Assembly: GCF_013127955.1 (NCBI RefSeq)
Contig: NZ_CP053435.1
Location: 3,318,501 to 3,382,500, forward strand
Direction of reading: 5' to 3'
Length of the DNA: 64,000 bases
Source of the DNA: Spirosoma taeanense
GTDB taxonomy: Bacteria > Bacteroidota > Bacteroidia > Cytophagales > Spirosomataceae
A model generated the notes under the pieces. That model ran no database searches, was not told the DNA's origin, and saw nothing but the letters and a program-made list of their open reading frames with translations. Below are positions 1 to 8,492 of this stretch, in pieces (position 1 is the first letter of the stretch; the number at the start of each line of letters is the position of its first letter). The translations under genes were made by a program, and so were the position numbers.

Positions 1-962
1 ATGCCAATATGGATGCGGTAAAGCTCCAGAAACCACCTAAAGTAGCCGTTTATTCGCCTAAAACCAAGCAGCCCTGGGACGATGCCGTAACAATGGTGAT
101 GACCTACGCTGAGATTCCCTACGACGTAGTCTTTGACGAGGAAGTTATGAACGGCAAACTACCCGAATACGACTGGCTGCATCTGCACCATGAAGATTTC
201 ACGGGTCAGTATGGCAAGTTTTTCCACTTTAAAGACCAGCCCTGGTATATCGCTCAGAAGCAGGAGTCCGAGAACATTGCCCGAAAGTTTGGCTTTTCGA
301 AAGTACCGCAGCTCAAGCGGGCCGTAACGCAGAAAATCCGGGACTTCGTGCTGGGGGGCGGCTATTTGTTCGCCATGTGCAATGCTACTGACACCTACGA
401 CATCGCGCTGGCATCGCAGAATACCGATATTGTCGATACGTTCTACGATGGTGATCCGGCCGATCCTAATGCCAACAGCAAGCTGGATTTCAGCCAGACA
501 TTCGCTTTCCGGAACTTTCAGGTCTATACCAACCCCTACCTGATTGAGTTCTCCAATATCGACAATCAGATTGAAGAACGTGGGGTAAGCGAACACAACG
601 ATTATTTTACGCTGTTCCAGTTCTCGGCCAAGTATGACCCCATCCCAACCATGCTGACACAGAACCACCTGAACGTAATCAAGGGGTTCATGGGGCAGAC
701 AACAGCGTTCAAGAAGAACCTCATCAAGCCCGAGGTGGTCATTATGGCCGAAAACCGCTCGGCGGGTGAAGCCCGGTACATCCACAGCCCTTACGGGCGA
801 GGCTTCTTTACGTTCTATGGCGGGCACGACCCCGAAGATTATCGTCACGAAATTGGTGAGGAACCTACGGATCTCAACCTGCACCCAAACTCGGCGGGTT
901 ACCGGCTGATCCTGAACAACATTCTCTTTCCGGCCGCCAAGAAAAAGAAGCAGAAAACCTAA
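1..962 (+). CDS. Conserved Bacteroidota protein, 5'-truncated (family often labelled 'asparagine synthetase B')
   Basis: The frame is open from the window edge (codon phase at base 3), so the true N-terminus lies outside. About 319 residues are visible. The segments YDWLHLHHEDFTGQYGKF, a glycine-rich GGGYLFAMCNATDTYDIAL, YGGHDPEDY and the lysine-rich end PAAKKKKQKT match my memory of a Bacteroidota family that databases often call asparagine synthetase B. I see neither an N-terminal Cys amidotransferase domain nor the SGGxDS pyrophosphatase loop, so that name is doubtful. Family members are about 420 residues and usually carry a signal peptide, so roughly 100 residues are missing here. The gene ends 6 bp from the convergent nuclease gene. 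The family match is recollection; the function is unknown. Confidence 0.8.
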   Translation, partial: ANMDAVKLQKPPKVAVYSPKTKQPWDDAVTMVMTYAEIPYDVVFDEEVMNGKLPEYDWLHLHHEDFTGQYGKFFHFKDQPWYIAQKQESENIARKFGFSKVPQLKRAVTQKIRDFVLGGGYLFAMCNATDTYDIALASQNTDIVDTFYDGDPADPNANSKLDFSQTFAFRNFQVYTNPYLIEFSNIDNQIEERGVSEHNDYFTLFQFSAKYDPIPTMLTQNHLNVIKGFMGQTTAFKKNLIKPEVVIMAENRSAGEARYIHSPYGRGFFTFYGGHDPEDYRHEIGEEPTDLNLHPNSAGYRLILNNILFPAAKKKKQKT

Positions 963-967
963 CCAGC

Positions 968-1984
968 TTAATTGCTAAACCACTCCTCGGCCATCTCGCT
1001 CCTGCCCTTGCTTTCCAGCTTTCGTTCCAGATCGTCGGGCAGTTTGGGGAAAAAGTCAATGCCGGTCACCTGCTCTATTTGATCGACGGGTACGACAAAC
1101 TGCTTCAGCGAACTGTTTGAACCTTTGTTGTTCAGCAGGAACCCAATCATGCGAATTTCCGGCTTGTTGCAGTACAACAGCACTTTGTAAAATTTCTGCG
1201 GTACGCTGACCTCGTTCTGCTTACCAATGGTAGGCAGACCGGCTTTAAGTACCGGCCCCGTAACGACATACAGGCCATTGTCACGTAACGCCCACTGCCG
1301 AACCTGCTCTTCCAGCTCTTTCCAGACGCCCCGGTTAAAATCCGGTGCCTGGGGCGACATGTTACTCATGAAGAAGGTTTCCTGCATCATCTGCTGGGAA
1401 AACTTAAAATCGCCCGCCGGGGCCAAATGGCCGCGATCGTAGCCCGAACGCGTGTAGTCGGACGGGAGTGCAGAGCCGCTTCGCACGGCCGGGTCCGGCA
1501 CAAACCGCGACCCTTCGCGTTCGGCATCCCCGTTGATTTCTTCGGGAAGCAGCGGATACGCCACCCAATCGGCCTGTTTGTATTCGTCGCGAAAGCGGAG
1601 CGTGTAGCCTTCGTGCTGGATAATTTCGTCGGAAGACGTATACGCCGGCAGGATGAAATTGGCCTGTTTTTCGAAATCAAACAGCGTCTTTCCACTCGTA
1701 CTGACCGATGGTCGGTCAGGTTTGTCGTCGCGGGCAACGTCTCCGTTACCTTCCGGCTCGGGCGCTTTGTAGGGATTGGAACCTTCTTTCTCGGATCGGA
1801 CTGGCCCAAGGCCGACAATTTTACGCACATCGTTCCAGAAGGCAACGACTGGTTTGGTTTGCCCCCCATAGTGCAGAAACAGACCAATCAAAAAAAACAC
1901 GAACAGCAGAACGAGCGTATTTCCGCGCAGCCGGAACCCCCGTCGAGCGTATTTTCGGGTATTGAATCGTGGATTAAAGAACAT
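968..1984 (-). CDS. DNA/RNA non-specific endonuclease (NUC1 family), membrane-anchored
   Basis: Predicted sugar-non-specific nuclease that hydrolyses DNA and RNA with a single catalytic metal. The family signature DRGH is at residues 183-186 in GYDRGHLAPAGDF, where His186 would be the general base. It is followed by the metal-ligand region FMSNMSPQAPDFNRGVWKELE-type sequence around 206-225. Residues 22-38 form one hydrophobic segment after a basic N-terminus, so the enzyme is probably anchored with its catalytic domain in the periplasm. Residues 60-100 are a charged, low-complexity linker. Length is 338 aa, normal for anchored members. The intergenic space to the divergent BaiN-like gene is short (88 bp). 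A TAGCTTTA element, 7 of 8 to the Bacteroidota -7 consensus, lies just upstream. Confidence 0.92.
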   Translation of the reverse strand: MFFNPRFNTRKYARRGFRLRGNTLVLLFVFFLIGLFLHYGGQTKPVVAFWNDVRKIVGLGPVRSEKEGSNPYKAPEPEGNGDVARDDKPDRPSVSTSGKTLFDFEKQANFILPAYTSSDEIIQHEGYTLRFRDEYKQADWVAYPLLPEEINGDAEREGSRFVPDPAVRSGSALPSDYTRSGYDRGHLAPAGDFKFSQQMMQETFFMSNMSPQAPDFNRGVWKELEEQVRQWALRDNGLYVVTGPVLKAGLPTIGKQNEVSVPQKFYKVLLYCNKPEIRMIGFLLNNKGSNSSLKQFVVPVDQIEQVTGIDFFPKLPDDLERKLESKGRSEMAEEWFSN

Positions 1985-2072
1985 AGATGTAAAGCTACAA
2001 TTGATTTCGATTTATGATTCATCTCTTCTTATTGAGCGTGAACCGTAAAGCCTAAAGCCCTGTTTTTCCTTT

Positions 2073-3293
2073 ATGCCATTGAGTATTGTCGTTATCGGCG
2101 GGGGAGCCGCCGGCTTTTTTGGGGCGATCACAGCCGCCGAAACCTTTCCGGGTGCCACCGTTACTATTCTTGAAAAGAACCGCACAGTCTTAAACAAAGT
2201 CCGCATCTCGGGCGGAGGGCGCTGCAACGTTACCCATGCCTGTTTCGACAACCGGCAACTGGTGAAGCACTATCCCCGGGGCGAGAAATGGCTGCGCTCG
2301 CTGCTGCATCAATTCGACGCAGTAGCGACCGTACGCTGGTTTGAAAACCACGGTGTTCAGCTTAAAACCGAAGCGGACGGGCGGATGTTTCCAACCACCA
2401 ATACCTCGGAAACCATCGTCAACTGCCTGCTGGATGCAGCTCGTCGACTCAACATTCAGGTGCAGACAAGCTGTGGAGTTAGCACGTTACAAAAAACACC
2501 ATCGGGCTGGCAACTTCAGTTGCTGACGGGTGAGACGCTCCGGGCCGACCGGGTGCTGGTCGCAACGGGCGGTTTTCCCCAACTGACGGCCTATGGTTGG
2601 CTCCCAGATCAGGCTGAGCCGCTGCTGTCGCCGGTACCTTCCCTCTTTACGTTTAACGTGCCCGACAATCCGCTGCTTCCCCTGGCCGGTGTATCAGTCG
2701 CCGATGCGCGGGTTTCTATCTCCGGAACCAGGCAGGAACAGCGCGGGCCGGTGCTGGTGACGCACTGGGGATTCAGCGGCCCGGCCGTCTTGCGGCTGTC
2801 GGCCTGGGCGGCCCGCGACCTGGCGGCCGTTGACTACCGGTTTACGCTCCGTATCAACTGGGTACCCACCCTAAACGATAACGAACTGCGTCTGGCCCTG
2901 CACGATTTCCGGCAGCAGAATGGCCGTAAGCAGGTATTTTCCCAGAATCCCTTGGGTCTACCCTCCCGGCTATGGCAGGCGCTGTCGGCCGAGGCTGGTA
3001 TTTTGGAAAACCAGCGCTGGGCCGACCTGCCCGCCAAATCCGGAAACCGCCTGATTGAGCGATTGACTAACAGTCAGTTTCAGGTTGCAGGCAAGAGTAC
3101 GTTCAAGGATGAGTTTGTGACCTGTGGCGGTATTGCCCTAGGCAGCCTGGACCCGCAAACGCTGGAAAGCAAAACCCAGCCGGGGCTCTTCTTTGCAGGC
3201 GAGGTGCTGGACGTTGACGGCATCACGGGCGGCTTCAATTTTCAGAACGCCTGGACCACCGGCTACATAGCAGGACGCCATATTGGACTTTAG
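2073..3293 (+). CDS. NAD(P)/FAD-dependent oxidoreductase, BaiN/HI0933 family
   Basis: Flavoprotein of the HI0933/BaiN (YhiN) family. An N-terminal FAD-binding Rossmann motif GGGAAG (residues 9-14) follows a hydrophobic beta strand. The family-diagnostic ISGGGRCNVTH is at 45-55. The C-terminal CGGIALGSLDPQTLESK and GLFFAGEVLDVDGITGGFN close the FAD site. Length of 406 aa is typical. Members include 3-dehydro-bile acid reductases, but most are of unknown substrate, so no reaction is assigned. The ATG start is well placed, with the Rossmann strand beginning at residue 4. The gene is monocistronic and ends before a strong bidirectional hairpin shared with the convergent peptidase gene. Confidence 0.93.
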   Translation: MPLSIVVIGGGAAGFFGAITAAETFPGATVTILEKNRTVLNKVRISGGGRCNVTHACFDNRQLVKHYPRGEKWLRSLLHQFDAVATVRWFENHGVQLKTEADGRMFPTTNTSETIVNCLLDAARRLNIQVQTSCGVSTLQKTPSGWQLQLLTGETLRADRVLVATGGFPQLTAYGWLPDQAEPLLSPVPSLFTFNVPDNPLLPLAGVSVADARVSISGTRQEQRGPVLVTHWGFSGPAVLRLSAWAARDLAAVDYRFTLRINWVPTLNDNELRLALHDFRQQNGRKQVFSQNPLGLPSRLWQALSAEAGILENQRWADLPAKSGNRLIERLTNSQFQVAGKSTFKDEFVTCGGIALGSLDPQTLESKTQPGLFFAGEVLDVDGITGGFNFQNAWTTGYIAGRHIGL

Positions 3294-3376
3294 CAAGTTC
3301 CCGGTTGATTTACCCACCAAATCCGACGGGTCTGAACATCTACGTCAGAGCAATATATTTCGTTAATTAATCCCCC

Positions 3377-3427
3377 ATTCAACTAAACAGGCCCGCAATC
3401 GCTGATTGCGGGCCTGTTTAGTTGAAT
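3377..3427. terminator. Bidirectional terminator hairpin, perfect 24-bp stem
   Basis: Bases 3377-3400 are an exact reverse complement of 3404-3427, with a 3-nt loop (gct). The GC-rich core gcccgcaatc is flanked by AT-rich stem ends. It sits between two convergent genes (stops at 3293 and 3443), so it probably ends both transcripts. Confidence 0.88.
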
Positions 3428-3442
3428 GAACTGGCGTGCAGA

Positions 3443-4510
3443 TTAGTTTACGCGTAGCTTCTGTCCCGGCCGGATTCGCGAGCGTGCCGAAATATGGTTC
3501 TTGCGGGTCAGCGCCGACACCGACATTCCATAGCGGCTGGCGATCGAGTTAAGCGTCTCGCCCGACCGCACGCGGTGCAGGACGGTACGTTTAAAGCGGG
3601 GCTTGGAGCTGATTTCCGACGATGGGCGGCCTCCGCGCAGGTAGTCCCAGACGGAGCCGGTCAGCAGAAAATGATCTGAATTGATGGTGTTCGCCGGAAA
3701 ACTATAGATGTTCAGCGGGCTGAATGGATTGCCTTCGTAGCGCGTCTCAAAGTGCAGATGAGGTCCGGAACTCCGGCCGGTGCTGCCGCCCAGTCCCAGT
3801 TGGTCACCGGCTTTAACGAGCTGCCCCGTTTCGACCGTTTGCTTCGACATATGGCCGTAAAGCGTTTCAAGACCATTGTAGTGCCGAACCAATACGTAGC
3901 GGCCATAGCCGTTACCATCCCAGCCGACAACCCGCACAATTCCATCGAATGATGCGTAAATCGGATCGCCGGTGTCCAGGTCGAGGTCAGCGCCCGTATG
4001 CCAGCGGCCCCAGCGATACCCGAAATTAGAGGTAAGCTTTCCTTCGTTCAGCGGGGCCGACCAGTAGCGATTGGCCGGGGGATCGTAGAGCTTGATATCA
4101 ATGGCTTCGTTAAACTCCAGCGGATTGATGTTGTAGGGGTCAATATGCCGGGAGTCCCAGACAGCGTAATAATCGGCGATCTTAACCCACTCGGTGCCAA
4201 CCAGAACCGAATCAATCACTTCAACAACGCTGGTTTCGCCCTGGTCGATCAGGCTCGTATCTTCACTGACGACCGGATTTAATTCTTTCTTCGGCTCGAA
4301 CTGGCTATTAAAGCGCAGCTGAGTGGTTTCCTGCTCGAATGGGTCATCCGCTTTTTGGGGCTGTTCAACGACCGGCGTATTCGAAGTATTTTGATTCTGG
4401 GGGGTGATCTTCAGATTCTTTTTAAACCGTCCCCGTTCCTGCGCCTGTGCCGTAACGGTCAAACACAGGCAACCGACAGCCAGCAGCCATCGAAAAGCCA
4501 TATTTCTCAT
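3443..4510 (-). CDS. M23 family metallopeptidase with C-terminal LysM domain
   Basis: Secreted peptidoglycan endopeptidase of the LytM/NlpD type. Residues 1-23 are a signal peptide ending AQAQ. Residues 30-110 are a charged linker. The M23 domain spans about 150-275: the zinc ligands are H171 and D175 in HTGADLDL and H253 in GPHLHFE, with H220 in LYGHMSK as a catalytic His. One LysM module follows at about 311-354 (HRVRSGETLNSIASRYGMS to RPGQKLRV), a peptidoglycan-binding repeat. All catalytic residues are present, so it is likely an active hydrolase, not a degenerate activator. It lies downstream of trxB on the same strand, separated by a hairpin, so co-transcription is uncertain. Confidence 0.95.
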   Translation of the reverse strand: MRNMAFRWLLAVGCLCLTVTAQAQERGRFKKNLKITPQNQNTSNTPVVEQPQKADDPFEQETTQLRFNSQFEPKKELNPVVSEDTSLIDQGETSVVEVIDSVLVGTEWVKIADYYAVWDSRHIDPYNINPLEFNEAIDIKLYDPPANRYWSAPLNEGKLTSNFGYRWGRWHTGADLDLDTGDPIYASFDGIVRVVGWDGNGYGRYVLVRHYNGLETLYGHMSKQTVETGQLVKAGDQLGLGGSTGRSSGPHLHFETRYEGNPFSPLNIYSFPANTINSDHFLLTGSVWDYLRGGRPSSEISSKPRFKRTVLHRVRSGETLNSIASRYGMSVSALTRKNHISARSRIRPGQKLRVN

Positions 4511-4540
4511 CGGTTTCCTAAGATGAGTTTAGGGGTTACG

Positions 4541-4595
4541 GTACCCGGCCCGGAATAAGCGAATACGAGCTGTATGCTTATTCGGAACCGGGTAC
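4541..4595 (-). terminator. Imperfect hairpin between trxB and the M23 peptidase gene
   Basis: Bases 4541-4560 pair with 4576-4595 at 17 of 20 positions, with a 15-nt loop. It follows the trxB stop on the minus strand and precedes the peptidase start by about 30 nt. No T-run follows, so it could be a weak terminator, an attenuator or an mRNA-stabilising stem. Confidence 0.45.
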
Positions 4596-4616
4596 TGTAA
4601 ACCGTAAACTGGTATG

Positions 4617-5573
4617 TTAATGAACAAGCTCGTTTTCCTGCATTTCCAGGGTAACCAGATACCGTTCAGCATCAAGGGCCGCCATACAACCGGTTCCGGC
4701 CGCCGTAATCGCCTGACGATATACGTTATCCTGAGCGTCTCCACAGGCAAAGACGCCGGGTATGTTGGTTCGGGTGCTTCCCTTCTCGGTCTGGATGTAT
4801 CCATGCGCATCGAGATCGAGGTAGTCCCGGAAAATGTCGGTATTGGGTTTGTGACCAATGGCCACAAAAAAGCCCGTCACGTTCAGAATTGTTTCTTCGC
4901 CCGTTACGGCATTCTTCACCCGAACGCCCGACACTTCGTCGTCGCCGAGTACTTCTTCCGTTTCGGTATTATACAGAATTTCGATATTCGGGGCCGTTTT
5001 AACGCGTTGCTGCATGAACCGCGACGCCCGCATTTCATCCCGCCGAACCAGCATATAGACTTTCCGGCAAAGATTCGCCAGATAGCTCGCTTCTTCGGCG
5101 GCTGTGTCGCCCGCACCCACGATGGCTACGTCCTGACCACGAAAGAAAAACCCGTCGCAGACCGCACAGGCCGAAACCCCACGGCCATTGAGCCGCATTT
5201 CGGACGGCAACCCCAGCCACTTGGCTGACGCCCCCGTCGAGATAATGACCGAATCAGCGGTTATCTCGTGTTTTTCATCGACAATAGCGCGGTGCGGATG
5301 CCCCGAAAAGTCAACGCTGGTCACCATCCCATACCGCACATCCGTGCCGAAGCGCCGGGCCTGATTTTCGAGGTCCTGCATCATCTGCGGGCCCTGTACG
5401 CCATCGGGATAACCCGGAAAATTGTCAACTTCTGTCGTAATGGTCAGCTGGCCGCCAGGTTGCGGCCCCTGGTACATAACGGGGTTCATGTTTGCCCGGG
5501 AGGCATATATAGCTGCGGTATAGCCGGCGGGGCCAGAGCCGATAATCAGGCACTTAACGTGTTCGGAGGTCAT
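4617..5573 (-). CDS. trxB: Thioredoxin-disulfide reductase
   Basis: Cytoplasmic flavoenzyme that uses NADPH to reduce thioredoxin. The FAD Rossmann motif GSGPAGYTAAIYASRA is at residues 13-27. The redox-active pair is C136-A-V-C139 in SACAVCDGFFF. The NADPH-binding motif VGAGDTAAEEASYLA follows, and the C-terminal FAD motif GVFACGDAQDNVYRQ is intact. Length of 318 aa matches low-molecular-weight bacterial TrxB. A 13-nt palindrome lies 18 nt upstream of the ATG. In this window the enzyme could supply electrons, through thioredoxin, to the peroxiredoxin near 50.6 kb; that link is inference. Confidence 0.97.
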   Translation of the reverse strand: MTSEHVKCLIIGSGPAGYTAAIYASRANMNPVMYQGPQPGGQLTITTEVDNFPGYPDGVQGPQMMQDLENQARRFGTDVRYGMVTSVDFSGHPHRAIVDEKHEITADSVIISTGASAKWLGLPSEMRLNGRGVSACAVCDGFFFRGQDVAIVGAGDTAAEEASYLANLCRKVYMLVRRDEMRASRFMQQRVKTAPNIEILYNTETEEVLGDDEVSGVRVKNAVTGEETILNVTGFFVAIGHKPNTDIFRDYLDLDAHGYIQTEKGSTRTNIPGVFACGDAQDNVYRQAITAAGTGCMAALDAERYLVTLEMQENELVH

Positions 5574-5590
5574 TGCAAATGGGGCAATAA

Positions 5591-5603
5591 GTTGTCTGAC
5601 AAC
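5591..5603. promoter_or_regulatory. 13-nt palindrome upstream of trxB (possible operator)
   Basis: GTTGTC-T-GACAAC is a perfect 6-bp inverted repeat with a 1-nt centre, 18 nt before the trxB ATG. A further GACAAC occurs near 5640. The position would suit a repressor or activator site, but no regulator is known. Confidence 0.3.
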
Positions 5604-5767
5604 TGGATAGATTACTCCTTACTCATGGAGTGGTATTCGGACAACGTATGCAAAATTGAAAAAATTTCCCATAGGGAACAAGAAAGAACGAATGTATGAC
5701 CAAAGCAGCAGGAACCCGCCTTTTACCCGCCCAGGTGCAGTTCTCCCATTTGCGCTCTTCTTCTTTT

Positions 5768-7750
5768 TTATAAAATCCGCCATTCAATCCGCCGGTTCAA
5801 CTGCCGGTTCTCGTCGCTCGTGTTAGGAGCCAGCGGGCGGGTTTTTCCGTACCCCACCGCCTTGATGCGGCTTGCCTCAACGCCTGCGCCGGTCAGGTAC
5901 GTAACAACGGCCTGTGCGCGTTTCTGCGACAGCGTCAGGTTAGCGGCAGCGTCGCCCCGGTCATCGGTATGCCCCGAAATTTCGATACGTACCGATGGGT
6001 TCGCTTTCAGAAACGCCGATAGCCGGTCGAGTTCCGTCCGCGATTTGTCGGCCAGATCGTAGCGGCCTGTTTCGAAGAACAGGTTGTTCAGCGTTTCTTT
6101 GGCGGTGCCCGCAACGGCCGGTTCCAGGGGTACACTCAACGACATCCCTTCGCCTTTGGTTTTCTGCGTAAAATCAAACGAGAGACTTTTGAAGAGATAA
6201 CCCGGCACGCTCACGTAGAGCGCATATTCGCCCCCGTTGGGCAGTACGGCCGTGTATTGCCCTGTTTCGGCATCGGCCTGCACGCGTGAGATAATCTGAT
6301 TCGTCTTCAGGTCGATCAGCTCAACCAAGGCAGCCAGTGGCTTTTTAGACCGAGCGTCGGCGATAACGCCTTTCAGGTAGCTAACGGGTTTGACGCGCTC
6401 CCGCAGCGACTCCGGCAGATCGAACGTATAGAGCCGCGACTTCTGCGAAACGCCGTCTTTCTGCTCTTCGAACGAATAGTAGGCCCGCCGACCGTTGGCC
6501 GCAACAAACAGTGACGCCTGATCTTCCGATGTGTTTATGGGATAGCCTAGATTCGCGGGAGTCAGCCAGCCGGTGGCTGCACTATCGGCGACAAACAGAT
6601 CGTACCCGCCGAGACCAACATGACCCTCCGAAGCAAAAAACAGGCTCTGCCCGTTGGCATGAATGAATGGCGAAGCTTCATTGAAAGGCGTGTTGACGGG
6701 TTCCCCCAGATTAACCGGTTCCTGCCAGTTACCCTGCACGTCGAGGTCGCTGCGCCAGATATCGCGTTGACCTTTGCCGCCCGGCCGGTCGGAAATGAAA
6801 TATAGTCGTCGGCCATCCGCTGAAAGTGAGGGCTGCGACTCGTAATAACGGGTGTTGACGACCGGGCCCAGATTCTGCGGACTGGACCAGTCGTTGCCGG
6901 TTTTACGGCTCAGGTACAGGTCGCAGCTGCCGAAACCTTTACGTCCCTGACAGGCCGTAAAAACCAGCATTCGCCCATCGGCCGACAGACTAGGTGTTCC
7001 TTCGTTGTCGGGCGTATTGATCTGTGTAGAGAGGGAAGTCGGGGGTGACCAGGTTTCGCCGTTGAAGCTGGCCGTCATCAAATCCTCGTCGCCTTCGGGC
7101 TTCAGGGCCGTGAACACCAGCGTCTGCTCGTCGGCGGTCAGAACGGGGAAATACTGCGAAGGCGTCGTCTGCAATACCGACGACAGCGGCTTGGGGTCTA
7201 CCGGCTGGGGATGCTGGATAGCCTCCTGTCCGAACCGGGCCGTTTCGACCAGCCGCGCAATGCGTTTGCCCTGCATGGACTGCGGAGCGAACATGGACTG
7301 AAATTTTTCGAGGTAAGGCTGCGCTTCGGCGTAGCGTCCGAGCCGCAGCAGCGTATTGCCCAGCGATTGATAGGCCGCGCCCGAAGCCGGACTGTCGGGC
7401 TGCAGCCGAATGGCGTTGCGGTAGGCGGCTAACGCGGGTTCATAGCGTTTGGTGAATTCATACAATTGCCCGAGCTTCAGGTAGGCATCCATGAAATTCG
7501 GATCTTCTTTGATGGCCTGCTCCATAAACGGAATGGCCTCGCCTGCTTTCCGCTCACCAAATAGTTTAATGGCTTGGGAATACAGTTGCTGCGCTTTCTT
7601 GTTCTGAGCGAAGGTCGCAACCGACGAAAGCAGAAAGAAGCTGATACTGAACAGGGCAGCGAGAAGAATTGGTTCGCATCGGCGTTTCCCCTGGCCTGCG
7701 GGCGTCAGGGGATGTCCATGTATTTGTGCGTCTGCAACGAAATCTGCCAT
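5768..7750 (-). CDS. OmpA family protein with TPR and PD40 beta-propeller repeats
   Basis: Envelope protein of a common Bacteroidota architecture. The signal peptide (KRR then a hydrophobic core, ending TFAQ) begins only near residue 22, after an odd polar stretch, so the ATG at 7750 may be too far upstream; a non-ATG start such as the in-frame CTG at codon 15 is possible. TPR helices occupy about 50-165, PD40/WD40-like propeller repeats (SADGRMLVFTACQG, SADGRRLYFISDRPGG) about 190-440, and a carboxypeptidase-regulatory-like fold about 455-535. The C-terminal 115 residues are an OmpA peptidoglycan-binding domain with SGHTDDRGD and NRRIEWRIL. With the upstream start the gene overlaps queE by 46 bp on the same strand. 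Confidence 0.9.
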   Translation of the reverse strand: MADFVADAQIHGHPLTPAGQGKRRCEPILLAALFSISFFLLSSVATFAQNKKAQQLYSQAIKLFGERKAGEAIPFMEQAIKEDPNFMDAYLKLGQLYEFTKRYEPALAAYRNAIRLQPDSPASGAAYQSLGNTLLRLGRYAEAQPYLEKFQSMFAPQSMQGKRIARLVETARFGQEAIQHPQPVDPKPLSSVLQTTPSQYFPVLTADEQTLVFTALKPEGDEDLMTASFNGETWSPPTSLSTQINTPDNEGTPSLSADGRMLVFTACQGRKGFGSCDLYLSRKTGNDWSSPQNLGPVVNTRYYESQPSLSADGRRLYFISDRPGGKGQRDIWRSDLDVQGNWQEPVNLGEPVNTPFNEASPFIHANGQSLFFASEGHVGLGGYDLFVADSAATGWLTPANLGYPINTSEDQASLFVAANGRRAYYSFEEQKDGVSQKSRLYTFDLPESLRERVKPVSYLKGVIADARSKKPLAALVELIDLKTNQIISRVQADAETGQYTAVLPNGGEYALYVSVPGYLFKSLSFDFTQKTKGEGMSLSVPLEPAVAGTAKETLNNLFFETGRYDLADKSRTELDRLSAFLKANPSVRIEISGHTDDRGDAAANLTLSQKRAQAVVTYLTGAGVEASRIKAVGYGKTRPLAPNTSDENRQLNRRIEWRIL

Positions 7751-8352
7751 TGCGGATGGTCTTTTACGTAATCAACGATGCGGGGCAGCATTTCATTGGA
7801 ACGGCTCCACTCGGTTTGCAAAAAGAGTTTGCAACCAGGCCGCAAATGAGGCACAAACGATTCGGCAAATGCGAAATCGGACGCGTTGTAAATAATTACT
7901 TTCAGCTCGTTGGCGCGGTCGAAAATGGCTGGATTAGGCTTTTTGAACTTCTTGGGCGAGAAGCAGATCCAGTCCCACGAGCCCGTAACGGCCTGACAGA
8001 CGCCCGATGTTTCGATGTTGGTTTGAAACCCGGCTTTTTGCAGCGCGTTGGTCAGATTCGTCAGGTCGTGCATGAGGGGTTCTCCGCCCGTAATGACGGC
8101 CATCCGGCCGGGATACGCCAGCGCACCGGCAACAATTTCGTCAATCGTCAGTCGGGGGTGGGCGTCGGCATCCCACGATTCTTTTACGTCGCACCAGTGG
8201 CAGCCCACGTCGCAGCCGCCGAGCCGGATAAAATAAGCCGCCCGGCCCGTATGCGCTCCTTCGCCCTGCAGCGTATAAAAAGCTTCCATAACGGGCAGGG
8301 TATCCGTCTGAGGATCAAGAGTTCCAGTTTGTTGTTTCAGTTCAGCAATCAT
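7705..8352 (-). CDS. queE: 7-carboxy-7-deazaguanine synthase (radical SAM)
   Basis: Radical SAM enzyme converting 6-carboxy-tetrahydropterin to 7-carboxy-7-deazaguanine in queuosine/preQ0 biosynthesis. Counting from the chosen Met, the cluster cysteines are C47, C51 and C54 in GGCDVGCHWCDVK. The N-terminal PVMEAFYTLQGEGAHTGR is the family substrate-binding start, and VITGGEPLMHD is the SAM-binding GGEP motif. Length is 215 aa, within the family range. An ATG at 8403 lies in frame, but a perfect -7 promoter element sits at 8391-8398, downstream of it, so the ATG at 8352 is preferred. No queC, queD or queF is in this window. A hairpin occupies the leader. Confidence 0.95.
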   Translation of the reverse strand: MIAELKQQTGTLDPQTDTLPVMEAFYTLQGEGAHTGRAAYFIRLGGCDVGCHWCDVKESWDADAHPRLTIDEIVAGALAYPGRMAVITGGEPLMHDLTNLTNALQKAGFQTNIETSGVCQAVTGSWDWICFSPKKFKKPNPAIFDRANELKVIIYNASDFAFAESFVPHLRPGCKLFLQTEWSRSNEMLPRIVDYVKDHPQWQISLQTHKYMDIP

Positions 8353-8359
8353 GCAAGAT

Positions 8360-8387
8360 ACCGTATGCGTTTTACGCCCCATACGGT
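8360..8387 (-). promoter_or_regulatory. Leader hairpin just upstream of queE start
   Basis: On the minus strand the leader folds as ACCGUAU/AUACGGU (7 bp), a GGG bulge, then GCGU/ACGC around an AAA loop. It lies between the -7 element (8391-8398) and the ATG at 8352, so it would be in the 5' UTR. It does not match the preQ1-I riboswitch consensus as I know it. Confidence 0.4.
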
Positions 8388-8390
8388 TTA

Positions 8391-8398
8391 CAAAGATA
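8391..8398 (-). promoter_or_regulatory. Bacteroidota -7 promoter element for queE
   Basis: TATCTTTG on the minus strand is an exact match to the Bacteroidota sigma-ABfr -7 consensus TAnnTTTG. It lies 38 nt before the chosen ATG. No convincing -33 TTG element is seen at the usual spacing. Confidence 0.5.
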
Positions 8399-8492
8399 CG
8401 CAAGCCCGGTCGGAATGGCTATTGTTCGACAGGTTGCAGATAGAGTCCCAAGAGGTAGTACTGCTTAAATTATTCAACCAGATGGCTAGTGA

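Noticed and set aside
159..884. A 241-codon minus-strand frame opposite the first gene
   Set aside because: Antisense shadow of a conserved protein.
8360..8387. preQ1 riboswitch before queE
   Set aside because: The hairpin lacks the A-rich tail and loop residues of the preQ1-I class as I know it; retained only as an uncharacterised hairpin.
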